NCBI RefSeq assembly: GCF_963678635.1
Contig: NC_087063.1
Span: 63,285,290 to 63,349,289 of the forward strand
DNA length: 64,000 nt
Source: Symsagittifera roscoffensis
Lineage: Eukaryota > Xenacoelomorpha > Acoela > Convolutidae
Reading direction: 5' to 3'
Below are positions 44,251 through 53,884 of this stretch, one piece after another. The first letter of the stretch is position 1; each line of letters starts with the position of its first letter. Below the pieces are notes generated by a model. That model worked only from the letters and a program-made list of their open reading frames with translations. It made no database searches and was not told the DNA's origin. The position numbers were made by a program, and so were the translations under genes.

Positions 44251-46015
44251 GATATTATCCACGATGTTTTTTCCATGGATTCTTCACCTATGATTAAGTA
44301 ACTATGAATTGAATAATTTATACTAAAATTTACAACATACACTCGCCATTTTTTTTTATAAATGTTTCATTTTTTCTTTAGCTTCCATCGCACAATCATC
44401 TAAAACAAAGAAAAAAAAACAAAAAATTGAAAATTTTTTTAGACATTTGAAATTCATATTACCAAATTGCAATATATTTCAAATAAACAAGTAAAATTTA
44501 CTGCCAAACAACAGTAATTTGATACATATTCCTCAATGTAGTAAAATAATTTTTAACAAGAACCAAATTTATTATTTCAACTCCCCAAAAGACATAAAAT
44601 TGATAATTCGATGTAGTAAATTCATAAAAAAAGTGCAGATAAATTCAAAGTAGTACTAACATTTGCAACAAAACGCTTCTTTATCTCACTCGCCCACAAC
44701 TCTTTCCACAATCGCACAGCTCGCCGACGAAGAATTGTTTAAAATAATGAAGGTTAATTTAAACTTTAACTGATAACAACTCTAACCAGTTATAACACGT
44801 TTCAAACTTGCATTTAACCCGGTTGGAAAGGATTTATATAGTAAACTAAACTAACCAACGCAGCTTACTAACACCACAAACCACCACCTAATAGCATGAC
44901 TAAGAAAAGAAAAACCACGGTACCCAAAACAGATTAACAGCAGCTTGATAAATTGTTCATTTGAAGACCACTTTCAAGTCCTAAAACAAACAAATAAAAC
45001 ACCAAAAAGTCGAAAAACACACCCAAATCAAACTATTTGATTTTTGAGCAAAGGACAAAACCAAAACAAAAAAGGAAAAAACAAGTAATAGAAAAGGAAC
45101 AAAAGGTTGAACACAAAAAGGGACACTGCACAAAGAGACCATAAAATTGCACCCCACTTCTGGCCTAACCCACCAGAGGGACGTTCTGAGCATGCTCTAC
45201 AGCCGGCCTAACCCACCGTAAGACATCCACGCTTTGTGTCCCACACTCTATTTTTGACAAGAGTTACTCAAGGGTGAGTGACTCCTAAAAATAACCAGAC
45301 TAAAATAAGAATGCTTTTGCGATAACCATTAATTAAACTCATGACTAAAAACAAAACTGACAAAAGAAATTTAGATATGTAATTGATAAACTGCAACATA
45401 TATAGAATTCATAAAACCAAAAGACGAGCAGCAAAGAAGTTGAAAACCCAATCACACTCCAACTACGGAATGGCAAACATACCCAGTTTGCTGCCTACAG
45501 TCGCTACAATCAAAGGATTCAAAGTACGACTCAGCATCGCAGCAAAGGAAACCCATTGAACCAGACCAATGGTCATCTCGATGTTGAGTAAAAGTATGAA
45601 TACTAGTCACTTGGCACTTCACGCGGAAAAGTCAAACTTCTTGCTACCCCGAGTCTCGCTTCTAACTTAACGAAATCAACACTTCATTACAACCAATCAG
45701 AAGTCTTGACACAATCTCCCAAGACTACCACGATCAACGAAGCCCACTTAGGAAAAAGAATATGACGATATTCACTCGTCAGACACCATCAAAAACACTT
45801 CTTCCTTCTCCAAAAGCCAATGCTCGCAACTTTAAAGAAGATAACAACATTGCCCATCCTTCATTACATTAAACATTTAAAACCTAAAACTCTCTAAAAC
45901 CCGGGTGGGCGGAACCAGTTCTGGACGAGAAATTATGATTCGTTATAAATATGATACTCTATTTCTATAAAATTGTCCTAACTAACCAATCATATTCCAT
46001 CCCTAACAGACACAC
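44251..46015. other. AT-rich sequence after ORF X, nothing coding
   Basis: To about 44470 it matches the 3' end of copy 1. After that it is A-rich with no open frame of note. A TATA-like GATTTATATAG stands at 44830-44840, and GGCCTAACCCACC occurs twice (45163-45175, 45206-45218). It may contain the 3' LTR of E1 but I cannot define its ends. Confidence 0.4.
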
Positions 46016-46019
46016 TTAT

Positions 46020-46300
46020 TTGTAAGTGCTGAAACTACTTGTAGTTTCAGCACCAGAGCCTTTTGAATTAAACCTAGAATATAGTTGTTCTCTTCCAGGA
46101 TGAGTAGATTGAGATTAAGATTGGTAGAAGACAAAGAAGTTGCACGAATCTATGCGGCCGAAAATAAGATAGCAAGACGAACAGACGGTGTACCTTATAT
46201 GAAATTACTCTATGAGTACAGGCCAAAAGTCATAACTCAGTACATACTCTTTCTATTCTTTACTAGATATGAATGGGGAGGAGGTAGGTAAAACGATCTG
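46020..46300 (+). mobile_element. LTR fragment 1 of the E1 family
   Basis: Contains a 28-base hairpin at 46026-46053, then GAGATTAAGATTGGTAGAAG, GAAGTTGCACGAATCTATGC, GGCCGAAAATAAGATAGCAA and GACGGTGTACCTTATATGAA. The last four blocks recur in the same order in the reverse copy at 62040-62170, where they stand just upstream of the element's first ORF, as a 5' LTR would. The 68-codon open frame here is incidental. Confidence 0.6.
46026..46053. repeat. 13-base-pair perfect hairpin in LTR fragment 1
   Basis: GTGCTGAAACTAC is followed by TT and then GTAGTTTCAGCAC, a perfect inverted repeat with a 2-base loop. A slightly worn copy with three mismatched positions sits at 46624-46651, 598 bases away. 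Confidence 0.9.
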
Positions 46301-46604
46301 TTATAAAAAAAATTTAATACACCCCTGTTAAATACACCTTTTCTTGCATTAATACACCCCTTTTTGCAATCTCAATACACGTTGGCGCGACTTCAGTGGC
46401 CATAACTTATTGTTAATTTGCTATTTGAAGAATAAAGCGTGTATTAGATAAGCAGCAACCCATTTATCAAATAATGCGTGTTAGATGAACAGAGCGACCA
46501 AATGGCATAATGGAACCAGTTCTAAACTAGTATTTATAACCAATTTTTTATTGATAAAACTATCCCTGTAATATATTATTAACTAACAGTCACATTACTA
46601 ACCA

Positions 46605-46900
46605 ACACTGGGAATTATTTGTAGTGCTGAAACCACTTGTAATTTCAGCACCAGAACAATTTGAGTAAATCTTAGAAATCAGTTGTTCTCCTTCGGACAA
46701 GTTCCATAAAACTAACCCGCAAATACCAGTAAACACTAGATCTATTGAGACTAGGAGATATAAGAGTAAGATTAAGATTGGTATCAGACTGAGAATTTGC
46801 ACGAATCTATCCGGCCGAAAATAAGATAGCGTGACGAACAGACGGTTTACCTTATCTGAAATTACTCTATGAGTATAGCCACAAAGACTTAAATCGATAA
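46605..46900 (+). mobile_element. LTR fragment 2 of the E1 family
   Basis: Same order of blocks as fragment 1, with the worn hairpin at 46624-46651 and an extra stretch CTATTGAGACTAGGAGATAT and TAAGAGTAAGATTAAGATTG (46740-46780) that matches the reverse copy at 62140-62175 almost perfectly. A third, shorter trace (TTGCACGTAACTATACAGCC...CTTCATCTGAAAC) is at 46992-47053. Confidence 0.6.
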
Positions 46901-47268
46901 GTGATCGCTCTTTAACCTTGCTGTTTCAAATATTTCTTTTGAGATTAAGGAAATGGGGATAAGACCAAAATCAGTAATCAACTAAAGTGTTGCACGTAAC
47001 TATACAGCCCAAGTTAGACAGCTTGATTAACACACTGTACTTCATCTGAAACTGTTTTTGAGATAACCCTTAATTTCATCTCATTTCTCAGTCTCCGGAC
47101 ATCCTTGTTTAATTTGGTACAAGGTTTATTTCATAAAAAAGAATTACACTTGCCTTTATTTGTCTATGTAAAATCATCAAATTATGAAACATGTGTTTTT
47201 GAATTGAGTTCGGTAAAATGCTCTGTTTGAAAAAGATCTGTTTGGAAATTGGATAAACGCTGGCCTAC

Positions 47269-47633
47269 CTCTTTTTTCAATTCGGCATCCGCTGCTCCGC
47301 CTGTCACAGATACTATCAAAGAGGGCTCCGGAACATTCCAACTAGCGCGAATATGTTTCACCAAAGTGTCGACATCCACGTCATCGGCTATTCGCATGTA
47401 AGGCGATGGCCCTCTATCAGTTCGATTTTGGTTTTCAAACTGAACAGTTCCTGCACATCGCCACTTTGTCTTCTTGGTGGAAGTAGCCGAATCCCATTGT
47501 GAACCGTGACTTTTCTCGAGGACTTCCTTTTCATGTTTCTCTTTCAACAACCCGCACTGACATGTATTCGAATTTTTTCCTGGACAGAAAAGGTTGCATT
47601 CTTTTTCGTAGAAATGCTCGGCGTGCATACTTT
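47269..47633 (-). CDS. TRPM-type ion channel, N-terminal exon
   Basis: TRPM proteins are cation channels of the animal plasma membrane; this is part of their cytoplasmic melastatin homology region. On the minus strand the reading shows FYEKECNLF, then CPGKNSNTCQCG, matching the family's start (KREC...C.CG), followed by a Trp-centred segment, AGTVQFENQ (family G-x-I-x-F), PYMRIADDVDVDTLVKHI (family Y-V/M-R ... D-t) and WNVPEPSLIVSVTGGAADAEL, matching the diagnostic W-x-x-x-x-P-x-L-L/V-I-S-V-x-G-G. No stop interrupts it. An acceptor-like TTATTTTCAG (minus) ends at 47634 and a donor (AAAGAG/GTAGGC) follows 47269, giving a plausible 365-base exon. If the donor is not used the frame stays open to 47182. 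No other TRPM exon is recognisable in the window, so it is either one exon of a gene with large repeat-filled introns or an isolated fragment. Confidence 0.7.
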
Positions 47634-47948
47634 CTGAAAATAACTGACTAAGTAAAACAATATTCCTCGTATATCATGATAAAGTCCTGGATGTTTTGAC
47701 TGCCCTTCTAAATTGTCTTCAGTAAACTATGGCAAAAAAAGTCAATATCTCAGTGTCGTGGGAACAGTATGACTATTTAGCTTGCCTGATTTCAGTTCGA
47801 AAAAACTTTGTGGCCGGATAAAAACTCTTTTAAGCCTTCAGCATTCTTTGTAAAATCTTCAAAGGGCAAACGAGCAGTTAACGCCGACCCAAAGCGCAAG
47901 CTAGTTCATAGCACACCCCTTTGGGAACACACAGATTCGTGTACGACC

Positions 47949-48606
47949 CGCACCGAGCGCCCATGGAATCTAATCGATTATAATGGATTTCCGAGACAAA
48001 ATTAATCGATTATAATCCATTTCGGATGTATAATTCAGACCACGAAATCGATTATGTAGCCATTATAATCAATTATTTTGAAATAAAAATCCATTATAAT
48101 CCATTATAATTGATTATAATCCATTTCATTTTTAGAACTAAATTCGATTATTTTTGCAAAATTTTGGTTGGCTAAATGGTGGGAGGGGGTAAACTGGGGG
48201 AGGGGGATAGTAAACTGGTGGGTGGTAGTATACTGGGTACTGGGGGCTTAACTGGCTTGGGGGGGGGGGGGGGGGTTAAAATGAAGTGTTAAACTGCGAT
48301 GAATTAGAAAAAGAATTTTTTTAATTCTATAAATTATATAATTTTTTTTCTTAAATGTAACATTTTATGAAACATAACACGTAGCAACTACACTAAACAG
48401 GAAATGAGGTAATTTTGAACAAAATTGTAAATTTCATAAATAACCCCTTATAAAAAATACATTATAATCGATTATAATCGATTACAATGGATTTTATTGG
48501 GATAAAAAACTTTAGGATTTTAATCGATTTTAAATGGATTATAATCGATCATTTTGTCCTTTTATAGATGCTGACCATATTATGATCCATGGGCGATCGG
48601 TGCGGG
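47949..48606. mobile_element. terminal-inverted-repeat element, about 0.66 kb, non-coding
   Basis: The left end CGCACCGAGCGCCCATGG (47949-47966) and the right end CCATGGGCGATCGGTGCG (48587-48604) are inverted repeats matching at 17 of 18 positions. GACC stands on both sides (47945-47948 and 48607-48610), a probable target-site duplication, with 2 G left over at the right end. The duplicated flank at 49499-49502 has the uninterrupted GACC site. Inside are repeats of the CGATTATAATCCATTATAAT type at both ends, plus a G-rich middle. No transposase, so a MITE-like non-autonomous element. Confidence 0.75.
48180..48276 (+). other. G-rich tract with a run of 17 G
   Basis: Many short G runs within 100 bases (GGGAGGGGG, GGGGGAGGGGG, GGTGGG) end in 17 consecutive G at 48259-48275. 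Strong quadruplex-forming potential; the homopolymer length may be a sequencing or assembly uncertainty. Confidence 0.6.
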
Positions 48607-49457
48607 GACCACTGATGTGTTTACTTTCTCTCAGAAATTGGTCTCAAAAAAAGCACACTATAATCATCTAAAATTGTCACTTTCTTCAAAAAGCGGAATG
48701 ATAATACTGTTATTTTCGGTGTGGGATTTTTGGTTTTTTTTCTTGTTCCGAATGCCGTTTATAATTTAATTTAATAAAGATATGTAAATTAAACTGAATA
48801 AACAAATGAAAGTATGAAGAATTGTGAAACCCGAACTGTAAAATTTGCCTCTATTCAGATCAAAAAAAGCACAAACAAAAGATTAGAAATTGAGCGCAAA
48901 AAATTAACCCAAGTCAGCGAAAGTGTCAAAATTCGAGTCCCATAATTTCTGGGGAAGTTTTTGCGAGTAAAAATCTTTTTATGATTTTTTCAATAAGTTT
49001 TATATCAGTAAGCACTATAGTCAAAGTTCCATAGAAAAATTATCAAAGAAAGTTAGTTAGAGATTTGAGGATTCACGGTAGAAAAAAACTATGAGTTTAA
49101 AAAATTTATAAATGTTCCGACTTTCGAAGAAAGTGACAAAATATTTGTGATCACGTTGTTTTTTCTTTATACAAGTTTCGACTTTCAACTATCTATTTTC
49201 GATTAATTTTCTTAAATCATTGAAAAAGTATTGTTTGCTGAGCTCGTCGAATTTAAAAAGATATTGTACATGTGATCCTTGTTTGGCAAAGTTATGGGGG
49301 TTTAAGATTGCTAATTTGGGACAAAATACGCACGATAATTTTTGTGCTAAAAACGCATAAGCGGAGATTTAACCCTTTTTAGAAATCACTTTAAATTGAA
49401 TTAAGGCATGATATTCAGTCTACTTAAATTTTGGGTAGATGTGAAATGCATAATTGT

Positions 49458-50355
49458 GTTCAGCACACCCATTTGGGAGCACGCAGATTCGTGTATGACC
49501 ACTGATGTGTTTACTTTATTTCAGAAATTAGTCTCAATAAAAGCACACTATAACCATCTAAACTTATCACTTTCTTCAAAAATCGGAATAATAAAGCTGT
49601 TAGTTTTGGTGTTGGATTTTCGATGTGTAAGTTTCTTGTTACGAACGCCGTTTATAATTTAATTTAATAAAGATATATACATTTAACTGAATAAACAATT
49701 GAAGCAATGTGAAATCCGAAATGTAAAAGTTTGCCTCTATTCAGATCACTAAACGCGTTAACAGAAGATTAGAAATTGAGCGCAAAAAAATTATCCCAAA
49801 TCGGCAGAGTTGTCAAATTTAGAGTTCCATAATTTCTGGGTAAGTTTTTGCGAGTAAAAATCGTTTGATGATTTTTTAAAAAGTTTTGTTATCAGCAAGC
49901 AATATAATCGATGGTTCATAGAAAAAATTGTCAAAATCAGTTACTTAGCGTTTCGAAATTTTGCGGTAGAAAAAAACTAAAACTATGAGCATAAATATTT
50001 TGTAATTGTTCCGTTTTTCGCTCCGTTTTTCGAAGAAAGTGACAAAATATTTGTGACCATGTTGTTTTTTCTTCATACAAATTTTGACTTTCAATTATCC
50101 ATTTTCGATTGAAATTTTTTGAATCATTGCAAAAGTATTTGTTTTTTGAGCTCAAATTTAAAAAGATACTGTACAAGTGATCTTTTGTTAGCAAAGTTAT
50201 TGGGGTTTAAGATTGCTAATTTGGGACAGTTTTCGCACGATAATTTTGTGCTAATAACGCATAAGCGGAGGTTTAACCCATTTTATAAATCACTCTTAAT
50301 TGAATTAGAGCATGCTATTTAGTCTACATACCTATTGGGTGCATGCGAAATGCAT
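49458..50355 (+). repeat. tandem duplication, copy 2, without the inserted element
   Basis: Second copy of the unit at 47805-49445. It keeps the empty site where copy 1 carries the inverted-repeat element. The copies differ by scattered substitutions. Short open frames have no recognisable domain. Confidence 0.75.
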
Positions 50356-50359
50356 CATT

Positions 50360-51640
50360 TTGCTGATTACTTAGCGTGTTTGGTGTTGATTTTAAGAAAA
50401 ATTAAAACGTTTTATTTTTTTGAAACTTTCATCAAATTTTTAAAGACCTTAAAAGCTGTTGTAAATTTCAGGGCTTCGCCCGGATACGAGTAGTGTTGTT
50501 TCTTTTGGAAATCGAAACAGTTTTCCATGTAAGTTTTTGAAGGCGTACACGAGACGAAGTGATTGTACAGGGTTGAACATTTTCGACCGACAAACACTAA
50601 TACGCTATAACTTTGAAGTTCAATTTACATGAAGAATAACCAGATTCAAATTAAGTGTTATTGATCATAGATAAAAAGGACTGCTCGCATCAGGGCGAAG
50701 CTCTGATTGCTCCGACTGCCTTTTAAAGTCTATGGAGAGGTAATAACCTGAAAAAAATAATAATTAAAAAAAAAACTTTTTTGTAAAAATCATCCCCCAC
50801 ATGCCATATAAAGTACAACGTGATAAATTTTGCTCCCTGTAACAAACCAATTATAGCAAATAAGCTTCCTTCAACCGATTTCGAACGATTTCTAAGACGG
50901 ATAAAATCTCCGCTTACGCGTTAATCGCGCAAAAGAAACGCGGGTTGATTGTACCAAATTGTCTAAAATGACAATCTCTGAACCCCCAGAACTTTTAAAA
51001 AAAAATTAAGTAGGTAGAATATTTTTCAAAATCTAAGCTCAGGACAACAATTCAAATGATATAAAAAGTTCTGTGAAATGGCTAGTCAAAAAGTCGAAAC
51101 TTGTCTGAAGAAAAAAGACCCCGAGCACAACTAGTCCGTTATTTTTGTAACGAAAGTCGCAACAATAATTCTTTCTGACAAAAAACGATGCTTGACAAAT
51201 AGAAGACGATAAAAGATGATAAAACGATAACAAACAGAATGAATTTGTTTCAGAGAAACAAAAAACAAAAATCAATTAAAATCGTTTTCTATAAGCATTT
51301 ATAAGAAACAAAATTGGCCTAAATTCAAACAGTTAAATCAGCTACCCGTTACATGTTCATGTTCAGTTTTTATTGGCTAACCATATGCGAAAACAAATTT
51401 TTTCATTCCTTTGCAAGAGAAGTCATGATAGTGGTTGATTTTTGCTTAGGATTGAAAGACTTTATGAACTGATCAAAATTTAAAATTGCTGAGAGGTAAT
51501 TTTGGATGTGAGTACTTTTTTTGACTAACCTTAACTCACTCGATCTTCCTGATGGCTTAATTATCTCCTACCTTGAAACATGTAATGTTGTAAGATTTTT
51601 AAGCTTACCTTTCATAAAAAAGCAAGTTTCTCTACGCTGA
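50360..51640. other. AT-rich sequence, nothing recognised
   Basis: Small open frames on the minus strand (50597-50412, 51275-51039) match no family. A CCGCTTACGCG stretch near 50910 resembles the CATAAGCGGAG motif in the duplicated units, but there is no clear repeat. Confidence 0.4.
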
Positions 51641-51644
51641 AAAT

Positions 51645-52260
51645 AATTCGTAGCTAGTTTTAAAGAAAAAGCACGTTAGAAGTTGAAACGTTTCTCAAAA
51701 CTCAAATGTTACACTTTTATTAACATGACCAAGTGTTTATCTGTACGACCACGCAGAGAATATTGCATTAATATAATACTTTCAAAATTAAATTTCATAT
51801 TTTTTGAATTGATTAGCTGTTGCTAGCTTTGAAGAAAAAGCACGTTAGAAAATGAAAAATTGCTCAAAACATTACAGATATTTTTATTAACAGAATCTCG
51901 TGTTTATCTATACGACCAAATCAAGCTTATTTCTCAAACTAAGATTTTCATATTTTTAGAAAATGAATAACTGTTGCTAGCTTTTAAGAAAAAGCACGTT
52001 AGAAACTGAAAAATTGCTCAAAACTAAAATGTTATATATTACTAACAGAACCTCGTGTTAATCTGTACAAACAAATCAAGCTTAAAAGATTCCATATTTT
52101 TTTGAAATTAACCGATTGTTGCTAGTTTTAAAGAAAAAGCGCGTTAGAACCTGAAAAAATTTTCAAAACGCAAACTTCATACGTTTATTCAAAAGACAGC
52201 TTGTTTAACTTCACGATGACGCAAAGAAAATTCAATTAATATAAAAAATTTTCAGCTTAC
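51645..52260 (+). repeat. four-copy tandem array, unit about 145-169 bases
   Basis: GCACGTTAGAA (one copy GCGCGTTAGAA) begins at 51671, 51840, 51994 and 52139. Each is preceded by TTGCTAG.TTTAAAGAAAAA-like bases and followed by TGAAAAATTGCTCAAAAC-like bases and an AACCTCGTGTTTATCTGTAC-like segment. The units have drifted in length and sequence. Confidence 0.8.
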
Positions 52261-52534
52261 TTTTCAAATTACCACTTCATGTTATTTGAAAATAATCAAT
52301 TTTCAGTGTTATTACAAAAAAAGCAGTTTACTTTTACGCATATGTGTTTTGTCCTAAGCTATTCAAAAGTCATTTGACTTTTGAAAACCTTGTTTTTGCT
52401 TTTTCAAATGTTCTCAAAATGAACCCTACATGAAATAATGGTCCAAAAGATCAAGGGCAAACCCAAAATAAAGTATCGCTAATTTAAGACAAATTGCCAA
52501 CAAAATTATTAAAATAATAAAATGCATTTTTCCC

Positions 52535-52798
52535 GTGTCAGTTTCGCTTTCTGCAGTTTTTATTGGAAATCAGAAAGCACTTCGAATATGGAGTAGTTTA
52601 AGCTCCCTGTTCCAATTACTGAGTAAAACAAATCCGGTTGAAGCCGCAGGCGAATCACAAAAAAAAACTAAATTTGATGAAGATGGGTCTTCACAAAAGA
52701 ATCCATTTTTTAAAAGTAACGACGCCGCATTTTATAAACGAATCGAATATCATATTATGAAAATCATATTTCAATATCAGACTAAAATCCCATCATGA
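52535..52798 (+). CDS. possible exon, unknown product
   Basis: An open frame of 87 codons that contains an acceptor-like TTTCTGCAG (ending at 52557). It encodes NQKALRIWSSLSSLFQLLSK and then a hydrophilic Lys/Ser/Asp-rich part before TGA. There is no ATG near the start and no known domain. The composition is more protein-like than its surroundings, but chance cannot be excluded. Confidence 0.2.
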   Translation: MSVSLSAVFIGNQKALRIWSSLSSLFQLLSKTNPVEAAGESQKKTKFDEDGSSQKNPFFKSNDAAFYKRIEYHIMKIIFQYQTKIPS

Positions 52799-53110
52799 AG
52801 TTTTCTTGTTTTTTTATGGTCACAATATATGCTGTTTTTTTTAATCCGATCATTGAAATTGGTGAGGAACGTTGTCTTCGTGTGTTTTAGTTTTATCAGT
52901 TCTTTTGTTTTTCAAAAAATGTATATCAAACTGAATTAAGTGATAAATCAAATACTGATCCTTAGAATTCTCATATTCGAGAAACACCGGCTGAAACTTC
53001 TTAGTCTACTTTTCAAGTGAGTAAACCGAATGATTAGTTTTGTTTATAAAATTTTTCATTTGAGTAGTCAAAAATACAGTGTTACAGAGTAAAAACTTCA
53101 GAAAGCTGGA

Positions 53111-53175
53111 TGCTTTATTTAGAAGCTTTATTTAGCGAAAGCTTTATTTAGCGGAAGCTTTATTTAGCGCTTTAA
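53111..53175 (+). repeat. short minisatellite, AGCTTTATTTAGCGGA-type unit
   Basis: About four units of 16-17 bases (TGCTTTATTTAGA, AGCTTTATTTAGCGAA, AGCTTTATTTAGCGGA, AGCTTTATTTAGCGC) in a row. Non-coding. Confidence 0.85.
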
Positions 53176-53179
53176 TTGC

Positions 53180-53880
53180 AATAATAAAGTTTAAAAAATC
53201 AATAGTTATTCTGCTCAATAAGTTTTTTTCTAGGTTCCTTTTTTGTTTTTGCTTGCTTGAACTGATTCTTCAGCCTCTTTTCATTCAGTTGATCCATAAG
53301 AAATCAAAAAAATCTGTTATAAAATTTATGGAAAAAATCATGCATTTAGCTTTCACGAATATCAACTGAGAGAGCAGCTGTGATTTGCAAATTAAAAGCG
53401 ACATTTGAAGGGAGGTGAATAGTTGTTTATTAACCAGTCGAATATAGCCAATACAATTTCAGATTCTTCGTCAGCAGATCATTGAGGTTTAAAATATTAG
53501 CAAATTTGAAGATTTCTATGGCTTTTCGTTTATAATAGTAAACAGTATCTAGAATTCAAAGCTTTGCTATGTTATAATTAGTATGGAAAATGGAATCCTC
53601 TGCAGCAAAGTCTTATTTGTCGAAGTCCATTGATAAATGGGATCAAACATAAGACTTCAAATGGTTGTTAGAACTTGAGAACAAATTGAAGTTGTTGGAA
53701 ACTATCTGAGGGCAAAGCTCAAAACAAGTATTTACTGAATGCCTTGAAATTTACCACTGTAAAATATTTAGAACTAACCAATCATGATACATTACTGAAA
53801 ATTCCATTACGATAAACTTTAAAGCTGAAAATATTCATATGTTCAGTCAGAAAAAATAGTATAGTGATTGAAATTAGTTG
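53180..53880. other. AT-rich sequence, nothing recognised
   Basis: No open frame, repeat or RNA gene that I can support. Confidence 0.45.
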
Positions 53881-53884
53881 ATTT

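Larger units (their letters stand above)
47805..49445 (+). repeat. tandem duplication, copy 1, carrying an inserted element
   Basis: Matches 49458-50355 once the inserted element (47949-48606) is removed. Flank landmarks are AGCACACCC.TTTGGGA.CAC, GATTCGTGTA.GACC and ACTGATGTGTTTACTTT, then CGTTTATAATTTAATTTAAT. The offset is 892 bases on the right side of the insertion. No coding content recognised. Confidence 0.75.

Noticed and set aside
44981-45193. Minus-strand ORF with a hydrophobic stretch
   Set aside because: It is the complement of an A-rich, low-complexity region; the hydrophobic residues come from T-rich codons.
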